DNA from: JAZQHR01 sp045540695
GTDB taxonomy: Bacteria; Bacillota; Clostridia; UMGS1810
Direction: 5' to 3'
Length of the DNA: 60,839 bases
NCBI GenBank assembly: GCA_045540695.1
Contig: JAZQHR010000076.1
Location: 1 to 60,839, forward strand
Positions 8,808 through 17,351 of this stretch are shown piece after piece. The position numbers were made by a program, and so were the translations under genes. Positions within the stretch are counted from its first letter, which is position 1; every line of letters starts with the position of its first letter. The notes beneath the pieces are model-generated. The model saw nothing but the letters and a program-made list of their open reading frames with translations. It did not search any database and was not told the DNA's origin.

Positions 8808-9887
8808 TTATTTATTTTCAGCTTCGAATTTCTTCATAAATTCAACAAGTGCCTTAACACCTTCTGTTGGCATAGCATTGTATATGCTTGCTCTCATACC
8901 GCCAACCGATCTGTGACCTTTAAGGTTCTTAAAGCCTGCAGCATCTGCTTCTTTACAGAATTTCTTGTCAAGGTCCTCATCGCCTGTAACGAATGTAACA
9001 TTCATCATAGAACGGTATTCCTTATCTGCACCCGGTTTAAATAGCTCTGAAGAATCAAGGTAGTCATAAAGGATAGCTGCCTTTTCTTCGTTAATCTTCT
9101 TCATAGCCTCAAGGCCGCCCATACCAAGAATCCATTTATACACAAGACCTGCTACATATATAGCATAGCAAGGAGGTGTGTTGTACATAGAATCGTTGTC
9201 AGCCATTACCTGCCAGTTAAGCATTGTAGGGATATCCTCTCTTGCATTTCCAAGAAGGTCTTCTCTTACGATAACTACTGTAAGACCTGCAGGAGCCATA
9301 TTCTTCTGCGCACCTGCGTAGATAACACCGAATTTTGTAACATCAACAGGCTCTGAAATGATGCAAGATGACATATCTGCAACAAGTACCTTATCGCCAA
9401 CGTTTGGAACTTCTGGGTACTTTGTACCGAAGATTGTGTTGTTGTAGCAAACGTGAACGTAGTCTGCATCTTCCCTAACCATATCAGGTGTGATAGTAGG
9501 TATGTAAGAGAATGTTCTGTCTTTTGATGATGCTATACATTTAGCGTCGCCATATTTCTGTGCTTCTTCAAAAGCCTTTTTAGAGAACTGACCTGATACA
9601 ACGTAGTCAGCTTTCTTATTTTTCATAAGGTTTAGCGGAACTGCTGCAAACTGTGTGGAAGCTCCGCCCTGTAGGAAGAGCACCTTGTAATTATCAGGAA
9701 TATTCATAAGCTTGCGAAGGTTTGCCTCCGCTTCTTTGATTATTTCATCATAAACTGCACTTCGGTGGCTCATTTCCATTACGGACATACCGCTACCATT
9801 GTAATTTGTCATCTCACTTGCGCACTGTTCAAGCACTGGAAGTGGTAACATTGACGGTCCTGCCGAAAAATTGTAAACTCTTTCCAT
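8808..9887 (-). CDS. serC: Phosphoserine aminotransferase
   Basis: Transaminates 3-phosphohydroxypyruvate to phosphoserine with PLP. It has 359 residues, standard for SerC. Recognised: the VYNFSAGPSMLP start, FLQGGASTQFAAVP, the YAGAQKNMAPAG segment holding the PLP lysine, and the C-terminal GHRSVGGMRASIYNA. Stop and serA start are about 15 bases apart. No serB is visible in the window. Confidence 0.97.
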   Translation of the reverse strand: MERVYNFSAGPSMLPLPVLEQCASEMTNYNGSGMSVMEMSHRSAVYDEIIKEAEANLRKLMNIPDNYKVLFLQGGASTQFAAVPLNLMKNKKADYVVSGQFSKKAFEEAQKYGDAKCIASSKDRTFSYIPTITPDMVREDADYVHVCYNNTIFGTKYPEVPNVGDKVLVADMSSCIISEPVDVTKFGVIYAGAQKNMAPAGLTVVIVREDLLGNAREDIPTMLNWQVMADNDSMYNTPPCYAIYVAGLVYKWILGMGGLEAMKKINEEKAAILYDYLDSSELFKPGADKEYRSMMNVTFVTGDEDLDKKFCKEADAAGFKNLKGHRSVGGMRASIYNAMPTEGVKALVEFMKKFEAENK

Positions 9888-9967
9888 TATAAATTCCTCC
9901 GAATAGTTTTATATTTAACATATTTTGGTTTGTTATTTATTTAACACCACAAAAATGTTATTAACTT

Positions 9968-9996
9968 ATTATATACCACTTTATCGCTTTAGTCAA
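9968..9996 (-). promoter_or_regulatory. Promoter of serC-serA
   Basis: Minus strand TTGACT (9991-9996), 17-base spacer, TATAAT (9968-9973). Leader of about 75 bases; no riboswitch or T-box recognised. Confidence 0.75.
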
Positions 9997-10067
9997 CCAA
10001 AAGTTGAAGTTTTTTGGCAAAATATTTCATCTCAACTTGTAGTTGAGTTATGGCTTGTTTCCCGAAA

Positions 10068-10250
10068 AAAGCATGGTGTGTTTGTGTGTAAAAACACACG
10101 CTGTCGTCTGGCAAATATTCGGGTCGTCGAAAATCGCCGACCCCTACGTTTTAACGTTTTACCACACCGTAGGGGCGGGTCTCCGCGCCCGCCCGCATCA
10201 ATGCGCATAAGTTTTTGGGAGGGGATTGAACCCCTCCCCTACAGTTATAT
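10068..10250. repeat. MITE end fragment and palindromes
   Basis: A GCATGGTGTGTTTGTGTGTAA end resembling the MITE family, a CACGCTGTCGTCTG...CGTCGAAAATCGCCGACCCC block also seen near 13808-13856, and a GGGAGGGGATTGAACCCCTC palindrome. No gene. Confidence 0.55.
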
Positions 10251-10256
10251 CAAAAA

Positions 10257-10289
10257 GGCTCCCTCAAAACGAGGAAGCCTCTTTTTTGA
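10257..10289 (-). terminator. Probable terminator downstream of the 1045-residue gene
   Basis: AGGCTCCCTC and GAGGAAGCCT pair with one mismatch around an AAAAC loop, with T-runs on both sides, so it could act in both directions. Confidence 0.6.
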
Positions 10290-10343
10290 CGTCAGGGGGG
10301 ACGTCATCACATGAAAAAAACCAATTTGGTCTTCTGCCAATTA

Positions 10344-13300
10344 TCAGCTCTTGTCTTCGTCAGCCATATAGTAGCGGATGTCGAACGTTTTCTTGATAAA
10401 TTCAAGAAGTGTAGGCTCTGTTTCGCCTGTAAATACGTTTGGTGTATCGCTGAAGATTACCACAGCTTTATATTTATAATACTGTTTGCCAAGCGCAGTT
10501 GCAAGGTCGATAGGTGTTACATAAAGTGTGCCGTCTTTTTCTACAGCACCGTTTTCCCACGCCTTGAACAAGCCTGATTTGTCACCATAGCTTACTACAA
10601 CATGGTCGGTTGCAGGGTCGTATGTAACCTTACCGCCAAGTTTTTCTGTCACATATCTTACAGGAACGTACATAGTCTTGCCATCGTCACCGAAGAATGA
10701 TTTTACAGCACCGTCTGTGTACTCACCCTTAATATAAGCCTTTTCACTATCAACCGCTACAGAAACAGCATCTTTAAGTAGTGTCTTCCATGGGTCGTTG
10801 TCGCCTGTACTTGTCCAGGTCTGCACTACTGCTTTTGAAGAGTCGCCAATGGCTTTTGAAACGACAATCTTCGGTATAACCTGTCTGCCGTTGTACTGTA
10901 TACCAACGCCGTAAGTACCGCCTTTATGCGATTTATCTCTTACTTTGAAATACTCGTACTTTTTGCCATCTTTGTAGCCGTACACATAGAAGTATGAACC
11001 TTTTCTCGTAACCTCTATATCCATAGCAGGCTTAAACACTGTACCGTCAACGACAATACTGTTGTCACCTTTGACGCTCTTAAGAGTAGTACCTATACCG
11101 TTTACCACCTTGCCAAATGATACCGAGCCCGCACAACCTACATTAACTATATAGTAGTTCTTTGGATTTTTGTAGTTGAAAAGTATCTTGGTTGTAAGCG
11201 CATCACCACTGTTACCACTGGCATTTAATGTGGTTCTTATAGAATAATCACCATTTAAGTCAATAGTCTTTTTGGTGTTTTTATTTACAATCATAAGGTT
11301 TTCCTGCTTGTAGCCGTCACCCGAGCTAAATGTAATATTTTTGCCTTCGTTGATTACATAAGCAGTTGTGCTTCCTGCTATGCACTCCCATTCTTTAGGG
11401 TTCCAAGGCTCCTGGTAACCTGCCTCACCAAACATAGCTATAACTTCGGTATCTTTATCGAGCAGTACAGTAAGTGAAGTGTTAAATCCCGACACATCGC
11501 CTGCCCAACCAAGGAACTGATAACCTTCGTCAGGAACGGCTTTGAATACTACAAGAGTATTTTCGCCGTATTTTTCCTGTGGCTCTGCGTACATAATGCC
11601 ATTTTCGCTAAGCTCAACGTGGCCTGGGCCTACAACCTTTGTAGTTACCTTTATTTCATCTTTTTTCTTGTATTTTGCACCGATAGTAAGGTCTTTGTCC
11701 ATTATAACCTTTACTGCAGGCTGTTTGCCGTATTTAGCAAAGTCACCTGTCCAGCCGTCAAATTCCCAGCCGTTTTCGGCATCTGCGCCAAATGATACAT
11801 AGTTGCCTTCTTTGTAGCTTCTTACACCGTTTTCTGTTTTAGCACAGAAACCTGTTACAACTATTCTGCCGTGAGTTTCATCGTTGTCTGCAAATGACAC
11901 GTCATAAGTGTTAAATGTATGCATAGGAAGGTCGTTTATGTAGTTGTAAAGCTTTTCAACGTCCGAACCTGAAATTTCTTTATCCTGGTCGACATCGTAT
12001 TTTGCAGTAGCATCACTGTATGCAACGCCAAGGTTTTCCATAATCAAATCGTGGTCGGTTATGTCTATCACTCCGTCGTCATTTACGTCAAGGTCTGCGT
12101 ATTTCACAACAGGAATTGTTACAAATAGCTTAGGATCTTCCGAAAGTCCGAACCACTCGGAATCGTCGCCCATAAATGCACGGATTTCGTACATAACATT
12201 TTCAAAGCCCTGACCGCCTCCACGGTATGGAACGTTAAAGCCTTCGAAATCCTTGTTTACCCAGTCCTGTCCGTATGTGCTTGTATAAAGGGTTATACTG
12301 CCTTTACCGCTTGAGTCAGAACAGTCTATGTTGTAATAGCCGTATTCCTGCATAGCTTTAAGTATTCTGTATGCGTGGAAGCTTAACTTTTTATTCTTAT
12401 AAATCGCATCAAGGTCTATATCAGGGTCAAGCTGAATGATACCGCCGTACGGAACCATACCTGTGTTACGCACATCAGAACCTCTGCCGTCAGTTACCAT
12501 CATACCTGCGTCTGTTGAAGGTGCAGGGTAAACACGTCCTGAAATCATCTGACCTATAGCACCGCCGATAGCGTGGTTAATCATCTCGGTAGTTGAGCTT
12601 ATCTCGCTCGACTTGATTGTAAATGCGTTTGTCGGAGGGTTAGCCGCGTTAACACCGCACTGTCCCTCTGAACCTATACCGTCAAGGCGAAATTCAACCG
12701 ATGCTGCACTGCCTCTTATATCAAAATCAGGTATACGATATCTTGAAAGCGAATATCCTCTAGGGTCGCCCGGAACAGATGACCACCATGTCTGAACTGC
12801 AGTATGAGTTTCACCGTCAACGAACATAATGTGTTCGTCACCTATCTGAGCGTTATTTACATAGTCAATTATATTTTCAGGTGCACGGACGATATGTATC
12901 TTGTTTACGTTACCTGTTGTGTATTTTGAAGCTATAGTATAAAGCGGGTCTGTAGGCTTTGATACTATCTGCGGTATACCTGTACCCCAACCTGAATTGT
13001 CGACATTTGCCTTTACAATGAAAAGGCCCATTGTATAGTTAAGTGCACTTCGGGGAATCTCTACTCTAGGTGCGTCCTTTGGGATTTTGTTATTCCAGCA
13101 TGCGTCTATAGAAAATGCTCCCGAGTAGTCAGGGCTGGTGCCTAGTGGTATGGGAGTTTCGGTAGACCAACGCTGTGGCGCATTTGCAATCATCTTGTAA
13201 CTGCATAGCCAGTTTTCCATATCGTAAGTGATATCGATGCCAACGTCCTTGTACATCTGTATCATCTGCTTACGCGCCTCTACAACCTCGTCGGGAAGCA

Positions 13301-13481
13301 CAGTATTTGGTCCTGATGCTCTTAAGTATATATCGTCTACACTTCTCGTAGTCGCAGTAAGCTGTGGATAGTACGGTTCATATATATCGGAAAATGCGTA
13401 TACGCTCATACCGATTGCCATTAATATCGAAACCGTAAACACTGATGTGAGTATTAATGATAAAATTTTTCTCTTTTTCAT
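10344..13481 (-). CDS. Large secreted mosaic protein with dockerin-like, InlB-like and stalk domains
   Basis: 1045 residues. A signal peptide (about 1-29) is clear. Residues about 45-455 form an unrecognised domain rich in aromatic residues and Gly. Around 461-520 are two EF-hand loops (DVNDDGVIDITDHD, DVDQDKEISGSD) arranged like a type I dockerin. About 535-690 hold two beta-repeats with the GWEFDGWTGD and GYQFLGWAGD signatures of divergent InlB B-repeats. About 700-885 look like a LamG/concanavalin-type sandwich. About 905-1010 match the copper-amine-oxidase N-terminal-like stalk domain (YVPVRYVTEKLGGKVTYD). No catalytic domain is recognised, unless the N-terminal domain is one. Good GGAGG before the ATG. 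Likely extracellular, possibly polysaccharide- or wall-associated. Confidence 0.75.
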   Translation of the reverse strand: MKKRKILSLILTSVFTVSILMAIGMSVYAFSDIYEPYYPQLTATTRSVDDIYLRASGPNTVLPDEVVEARKQMIQMYKDVGIDITYDMENWLCSYKMIANAPQRWSTETPIPLGTSPDYSGAFSIDACWNNKIPKDAPRVEIPRSALNYTMGLFIVKANVDNSGWGTGIPQIVSKPTDPLYTIASKYTTGNVNKIHIVRAPENIIDYVNNAQIGDEHIMFVDGETHTAVQTWWSSVPGDPRGYSLSRYRIPDFDIRGSAASVEFRLDGIGSEGQCGVNAANPPTNAFTIKSSEISSTTEMINHAIGGAIGQMISGRVYPAPSTDAGMMVTDGRGSDVRNTGMVPYGGIIQLDPDIDLDAIYKNKKLSFHAYRILKAMQEYGYYNIDCSDSSGKGSITLYTSTYGQDWVNKDFEGFNVPYRGGGQGFENVMYEIRAFMGDDSEWFGLSEDPKLFVTIPVVKYADLDVNDDGVIDITDHDLIMENLGVAYSDATAKYDVDQDKEISGSDVEKLYNYINDLPMHTFNTYDVSFADNDETHGRIVVTGFCAKTENGVRSYKEGNYVSFGADAENGWEFDGWTGDFAKYGKQPAVKVIMDKDLTIGAKYKKKDEIKVTTKVVGPGHVELSENGIMYAEPQEKYGENTLVVFKAVPDEGYQFLGWAGDVSGFNTSLTVLLDKDTEVIAMFGEAGYQEPWNPKEWECIAGSTTAYVINEGKNITFSSGDGYKQENLMIVNKNTKKTIDLNGDYSIRTTLNASGNSGDALTTKILFNYKNPKNYYIVNVGCAGSVSFGKVVNGIGTTLKSVKGDNSIVVDGTVFKPAMDIEVTRKGSYFYVYGYKDGKKYEYFKVRDKSHKGGTYGVGIQYNGRQVIPKIVVSKAIGDSSKAVVQTWTSTGDNDPWKTLLKDAVSVAVDSEKAYIKGEYTDGAVKSFFGDDGKTMYVPVRYVTEKLGGKVTYDPATDHVVVSYGDKSGLFKAWENGAVEKDGTLYVTPIDLATALGKQYYKYKAVVIFSDTPNVFTGETEPTLLEFIKKTFDIRYYMADEDKS

Positions 13482-13615
13482 TTCCTTATCCTCCTATCGA
13501 AATTCAATACCACACATATAGTGTACCATGTTTTTTTATAAATTTCTATAAATATTTTGTCCAGTTACGCCAAAAACAAGAAATTTTTGTTGTATTTGGC
13601 TATTTTTTTGAAAAG

Positions 13616-13845
13616 GACATGGTGTGTTTATCAAACGCCAGTGTGTATTCCCCTGATAAAAGCTCCCAATGCTACAAAAGCAAATGTTGAAAGTTCTGTG
13701 TTTTGGCAGACACTAGTTGTCCATATAAAAAAGGCTCCCTTGTGTAAAGGGAGCTAACACCGAAGGTGGCTGAGGGATTGTATGTCTGCTGTCCGCTTTT
13801 ATATGGAAACACACACTGTCGTCTGAAAATATTCGGGTAGTCGAA
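13616..13845 (-). mobile_element. MITE-like repeat, copy C (inverted, with nested repeat)
   Basis: A duplicated partial left end (GACATGGTGTGTTT) precedes a reverse-oriented copy from about 13648 (GCCAGTGTGTATTCCC) to about 13822 (GTCTGCTGTCC...GGAAACACACA). A separate palindromic repeat (AAGGCTCCCTTGTGTAAAGG to GAGGGATTGT) is nested at about 13730-13780. The 13482-13868 gap has no gene. Confidence 0.6.
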
Positions 13846-13868
13846 AATCGGTGACCTGTACAAATTAA

Positions 13869-14075
13869 TTATCCTTTCTTCTTTGGCAACTTCACCTCGT
13901 TGCCGTCCTCGTCAAGCACATACACGTTGTCAAGCTGCATACGAAGGCTCTTTCGAAATTCACCTATATACTCCTCGCGAAGGGCTTTCTGCTCTTTTTG
14001 TTCTTCGATTGTAAGTCCTTCCGCTTTCGCCTTTCTGGCAAGCTCATTTATTCTCTCAAGCTTTGAATTTTCCAT
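13869..14075 (-). CDS. UPF0291/DUF896 (YnzC-like) small protein
   Basis: 68 residues, all helical at the N-terminus: ERINELARKAKAEGLTIEEQKEQKALREEY is the DUF896 signature, followed by LRMQLDNV. Its ATG overlaps the stop of the upstream repressor (TAATG), so the two are translationally coupled. In Bacillus subtilis the homologue ynzC lies with lexA-linked SOS genes. Its function is unknown here. The coupling to a phage-type repressor is the notable point. Confidence 0.85.
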   Translation of the reverse strand: MENSKLERINELARKAKAEGLTIEEQKEQKALREEYIGEFRKSLRMQLDNVYVLDEDGNEVKLPKKKG

Positions 14076-14476
14076 TATATATTCTCCTCCATTAGTTTTT
14101 CTAATATTGCCATATCCTCTTTGCCTGTTGTAATGTCTGTTTGTGCAACCTGATGATAGATAGTATTTCTAACAGTTTCGTACCCACGTTTATCAAGCTG
14201 TCTTAAAAGTGTGATAACACCTGCTTCATCATCCGAAATATCAAAATCATTCCAGCGTCCGTAGTTTTCATCTTCCACGCTTTCGTCTGCAAGATAATCA
14301 AGCGTTACGTCAAGCACTCTCGCAATCTTCAGTGCCTTATCAAGAGATATTTTTGTAGTCTTGCCTTTTAGATAATCGGTAAGTGTTGAATTGGACTCAT
14401 CTATCATCTGCGACAGCCTAAGAGTGCTGAGTCCCCGTTTTTCCATAATACTAAGTATTTTTTCGTTTGTTTTCAT
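14075..14476 (-). CDS. XRE-family repressor of the phage-like island
   Basis: 133 residues. Residues 3-60 are a lambda-repressor-like HTH (RGLSTLRLSQMIDESNSTLTDYLKGKTTKISLDKALKIARVLDVTLDYLAD). The C-terminal part (DDEAGVITLLRQLDKRGYETVRNTIYH) is a helical dimerisation segment with no LexA/CI autoprotease residues visible. It is transcribed divergently from the phage genes, and three related palindromes lie between the promoters, so it is the likely switch repressor, comparable with Xre of the PBSX element. GGGGTG precedes the ATG. Confidence 0.85.
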   Translation of the reverse strand: MKTNEKILSIMEKRGLSTLRLSQMIDESNSTLTDYLKGKTTKISLDKALKIARVLDVTLDYLADESVEDENYGRWNDFDISDDEAGVITLLRQLDKRGYETVRNTIYHQVAQTDITTGKEDMAILEKLMEENI

Positions 14477-14589
14477 AATTCACCCCAAAAAATTTATATA
14501 GGCTTCCTTCTATGGAAAGCTGTCATTTTAGTGACTGTTGATGTGTAGGTTATAGCGTTTGTTTATATCAACATCATCAAATGTCTTTT

Positions 14590-14740
14590 ATCCCTCCACC
14601 GCTAACGCGGTCCCCCTCCCTTTAGGCAAGGGAGGCATTGAAAAAGAGCGTCCAACTCCACGTTCTTAAGGTGAGTTAGGCGTTGAAAAAGGGCATCCAA
14701 CTCCACGTTCTTAAGGTGAGTTAGGCGTTGTCGCCCATAA
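14590..14740. repeat. Palindromic repeat plus 45-bp tandem duplication
   Basis: CCCTCCACCGCTAACGCGGT...AAGGGAGGC at about 14592-14636. Then a 45-bp unit is present twice (14638-14682 and 14683-14727, two mismatches); each unit holds an AACTC...GAGTT hairpin. They lie in the leader of the repressor transcript (14477-14790), which has no gene. Confidence 0.7.
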
Positions 14741-14792
14741 ACAGGAAGGTTTTTGTTGTTTTCTCATCTTTCCTGATTTTCCTATTACCGCT

Positions 14793-14821
14793 AGTTTACC
14801 ATATTCCGCAAACTTTTTCAA
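14793..14821 (-). promoter_or_regulatory. Leftward promoter of the repressor operon
   Basis: Minus strand TTGAAA (14816-14821), 17-base spacer, TAAACT (14793-14798). The weak -10 fits a promoter needing help. The first operator ends 7 bases upstream of its -35. Confidence 0.55.
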
Positions 14822-14828
14822 GTGTTTT

Positions 14829-14918
14829 TTACGAAAAATCGCAAATTTTCTGAATTTTATTTGTTGACATTTACGACTTATCGTGATATATTTAAAATAG
14901 ATTTACGGTTTCCCGTAA
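14829..14918. promoter_or_regulatory. Three-operator array of the lysogeny-type switch
   Basis: Three 16-bp palindromes with two 6-base arms and a 4-base centre: TTACGA-N4-TCGCAA (14829-14844), TTACGA-N4-TCGTGA (14871-14886), TTACGG-N4-CCGTAA (14903-14918, perfect). The first abuts the leftward promoter, the second fills the spacer of the rightward promoter, the third covers the rightward start region. Consensus TTACGR-N4-YCGYRA. Confidence 0.7.
14864..14892 (+). promoter_or_regulatory. Rightward early promoter of the phage-like island
   Basis: TTGACA (14864-14869), 17-base spacer, TATATT (14887-14892). Operator 2 lies between the two boxes, so repressor binding would block polymerase. Confidence 0.75.
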
Positions 14919-14954
14919 ATTATAGGCGTTTTCTTTAGCCGATTTCTTTCGCCC

Positions 14955-14998
14955 AAAATGGCAGTTAAACAAGTAAATGTTTTAATACTGCCATTTTT
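14955..14998 (+). terminator. Hairpin with T-run in the early leader
   Basis: AAAATGGCAGT (14955-14965) pairs perfectly with ACTGCCATTTT (14987-14997) across a 21-base loop, followed by one further T before GA. It lies between the early promoter and the first gene, so it may attenuate read-through into the island. Confidence 0.5.
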
Positions 14999-15040
14999 GA
15001 AAAAGCAAATACGTGTTTAAAGATATTGGAGGTAAAAATT

Positions 15041-15178
15041 ATGAAGGAGAATTTAATTATCAAGTGGACGTTTAAAACGTGGTGTAAAAAATGCAAGGCT
15101 TATGATAAGCGAAAAAGAAAATGCTTACTTCCGGTTTGCTACTATGAAGATACCGAAAAAAACAAAAGAGCCGTATAA
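15041..15178 (+). CDS. Small cysteine-motif phage-type protein
   Basis: 45 residues. GGAGG lies 8 bases before the ATG. The protein is very basic and carries C-x2-C (WCKKC) and later KCLLPVC, four cysteines that could form a zinc knuckle. First gene of the rightward early transcript. Such tiny zinc-ribbon proteins are common beside early phage genes, but no named family was recognised. Confidence 0.65.
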   Translation: MKENLIIKWTFKTWCKKCKAYDKRKRKCLLPVCYYEDTEKNKRAV

Positions 15179-15211
15179 AAGCGCAAGACATCAAAAGGGA
15201 GGTACAATACA

Positions 15212-15622
15212 ATGACAAAAATGGAACTTAAACAGCTTTCTCATCTAAAAGAGGAGATAAAGCTTTTAGACAGCAGAATAAAAGAAATAGAATCTTTTTC
15301 GACATCTGCCACTTCTTACATATCGGGATTACCGGGAGCACCACAAAAAACAGACAAGCTTTCAGACTGTGCGATACTGCTTGTTGAGCTAAAGCAAAAG
15401 CTTAAGGCTGCAACGCTTAAGTGCATGGTAACGGCAATAAATTTATATGAATTTATACAAGAAATTCCTGATTCGGAGCTAAGAATGATATTTTCGCTAC
15501 GATATGAAAAAAACATGTCGTGGCAAAGCATAGCATGGCATTTAGGTTATGATGGTGACGGCAGCACAGAAAGGAAAAAGCACGACAGATATCTTTCGGA
15601 AATGAATATAAAGTGTGCATAA
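15212..15622 (+). CDS. Late transcription activator, DUF1492/ArpU/RinA-like
   Basis: 136 residues. A helical N-terminus (KEEIKLLDSRIKEIESFS) and a C-terminal sigma-region-4-like HTH (ELRMIFSLRYEKNMSWQSIAWHLGYDGDGSTERKKH) match the DUF1492/ArpU group of phage regulators. Members switch on packaging and morphogenesis genes. It lies just before the terminase genes, and two copies of a promoter with a repeated upstream box (15653 and 19209) are its probable targets. AAAGGGAGG upstream of the ATG. PBSX uses an analogous late factor. Confidence 0.75.
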   Translation: MTKMELKQLSHLKEEIKLLDSRIKEIESFSTSATSYISGLPGAPQKTDKLSDCAILLVELKQKLKAATLKCMVTAINLYEFIQEIPDSELRMIFSLRYEKNMSWQSIAWHLGYDGDGSTERKKHDRYLSEMNIKCA

Positions 15623-15652
15623 AACAGATATGAGGTAAGTGTTTTGACATAT

Positions 15653-15691
15653 ATTCCCTGATTTCCTGATGTTTTAATAGTATTATGCTAA
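15653..15691 (+). promoter_or_regulatory. Putative activator-dependent late promoter, copy 1
   Basis: ATTCCCTGA (15653-15661), 19 bases, TATTATGCTAA (15681-15691). The box contains an 8-bp direct repeat (TTCCCTGA-TTTCCTGA). There is no -35 consensus at 15658-15663; the activator box occupies that place. The same box and spacing recur at 19209-19247. Confidence 0.65.
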
Positions 15692-15720
15692 TGTAAAAAT
15701 AGTGGAAGGAGGGAAAAGTT

Positions 15721-16104
15721 ATGGCACGGCTGACAGAAAAAAAGCGAAAAGCTATAGTCAAGGATTACCAGGAATATGGTACTTACGCCAAAGTAGCACG
15801 AAAGCACAAGGTATCTCCAGCAACGGTTAAAAAGCTGGTATGTGGGAATAGAAAGCCTTTAGAGGATGCTGCATCACGCTATGACATTATGGAGCATTTA
15901 TCCAAAAACAGCAAGGCGGTATGCGACATTATAGACAGGTATCTTGCGGTAATGAATGACCCTGAGAGGCTTGCAAATGCTCCACTTAATCAGGTAGCAT
16001 CTTCGCTGGGTGTACTGGTAGACAGATTTTCAAAAAGCAAAAAAGACGATTCATCTCACGCTGTGCTTGAAAAGCTGATAGAGGCGGTGAAACAAATTGA
16101 GTAA
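15721..16104 (+). CDS. Terminase small subunit
   Basis: 127 residues. The N-terminal HTH (AIVKDYQEYGTYAKVARKHKVSPATVKKL) recognises DNA ends, and the C-terminal helices would oligomerise. This matches small terminase subunits paired with PBSX-type large subunits. GGAGGG precedes the ATG. It overlaps terL by 8 bases. Role: selects the DNA to be packaged. Confidence 0.8.
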   Translation: MARLTEKKRKAIVKDYQEYGTYAKVARKHKVSPATVKKLVCGNRKPLEDAASRYDIMEHLSKNSKAVCDIIDRYLAVMNDPERLANAPLNQVASSLGVLVDRFSKSKKDDSSHAVLEKLIEAVKQIE

Positions 16105-17332
16105 GGTATTTACAAAAAAACAGGAGGAGGTAATAAGGTTATTCAAGCACGGAAATCTAAAAAGGATTAACCTTCTCGAAGGAAGTGTATCAAGCGGTAA
16201 GACATATATAAGTGTTGTTTTATGGTACTTATATGTAGCGACTTGCGAAAGTGAAGGATCGTTTCTTATGGTAGGCAAAACCTTAAAGTCGTTAAAGCGA
16301 AATGTACTTGATTTACTAGAAAAAATGGTGGGTAGTGAGAATTTCTCCTACTCACTTTCCAGTAAAGAAGGTAATTTATTTGGCAAGAAGATTTATCTTG
16401 AAGGTGTAAATGATTCGCGTGCTGAAAGCAAAATAAGAGGTCTGACTCTGTCGGGAGCGTATCTGGATGAAGCTACGCTGATGACAGAGGATTTTTTTGT
16501 GATGCTGCTTTCGAGGCTGAGGGTACCAGAGGCTAAGCTGATAGCCACTACTAATCCTGACAGTCCGCATCACTGGTTGAAGGAGAAGTTTATTGACAGG
16601 TCAGATGAAATTGACATACTTGACTTAAAATTTACGCTTGACGATAACACATTTTTAGACCAAAAATACATCGAAAGCGTGAAAAAGGAATACACGGGAG
16701 CTTTTTATGACAGGTTTATACTTGGAAAATGGAAAAATGCTGAGGGGTGTGTATATCCCCTATTTGCCGATGACAAAAAGAGATTTATAAAAAAATCGGT
16801 AAATCCCGAGAATATTTTATTTGCTACGATAGGTGTTGACTTTGGAGGCAACAACAGTGCACACGCGTTTATTCTTAATGGATTTACAAAGGGATTTAAG
16901 GAGGTTATAACCCTGGATGAATGCTACATAAAAGAAAAAATATCACCAAGTGAGCTTGACGAAAGATTTATAAATTTTGTAAGGCGAGCCAAGGAAAAAT
17001 ACAAGGTTTATGATGTATACTGCGACAGTGCAGAAACAACGCTTATAGAAGGTTTTAAATCGGCAGCGTATTCAAGCAAGCTTGGAGTTGACATAAGGCT
17101 GGCAAGAAAAGGTCCGATAACAGACAGGATACGTTTATACAACAAGCTTATGGCATACGGGCGGTATTTTGTGTTGGAAAAGTGTGAGCATTTGATAGAA
17201 GCTTTGGAAAGTGCTGTATGGAAAGACAAGTCAACAAGCGACATAAGGCTTGATGACGGAAGCATAAATGTAGACAGCTTAGATGCTTTGGAATACACTA
17301 CAGAAAGCTATGCAAGAGATTTAATGGTATAA
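16097..17332 (+). CDS. Terminase large subunit, PBSX type
   Basis: ATPase motor plus nuclease that packages DNA into the prohead. It has 411 residues and a TTG start overlapping terS. Walker A EGSVSSGKT near residue 30, Walker B GAYLDEA near 120 and the ATTNPDSP coupling motif are intact. The RNase-H-like nuclease acidic residues appear preserved (GVDFGGN about 246, VYCDSAE about 309, VDSLDALEY about 393). No disabling change was seen, so packaging activity is plausible. Confidence 0.92.
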   Translation: MSKVFTKKQEEVIRLFKHGNLKRINLLEGSVSSGKTYISVVLWYLYVATCESEGSFLMVGKTLKSLKRNVLDLLEKMVGSENFSYSLSSKEGNLFGKKIYLEGVNDSRAESKIRGLTLSGAYLDEATLMTEDFFVMLLSRLRVPEAKLIATTNPDSPHHWLKEKFIDRSDEIDILDLKFTLDDNTFLDQKYIESVKKEYTGAFYDRFILGKWKNAEGCVYPLFADDKKRFIKKSVNPENILFATIGVDFGGNNSAHAFILNGFTKGFKEVITLDECYIKEKISPSELDERFINFVRRAKEKYKVYDVYCDSAETTLIEGFKSAAYSSKLGVDIRLARKGPITDRIRLYNKLMAYGRYFVLEKCEHLIEALESAVWKDKSTSDIRLDDGSINVDSLDALEYTTESYARDLMV

Positions 17333-17351
17333 AGCAAAAGGAGGAAAGAAT

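Noticed and set aside
14638..14727. CRISPR array from the two 45-bp direct repeats
   Set aside because: Only two adjacent units without spacers, and no cas genes; it is a simple tandem duplication.
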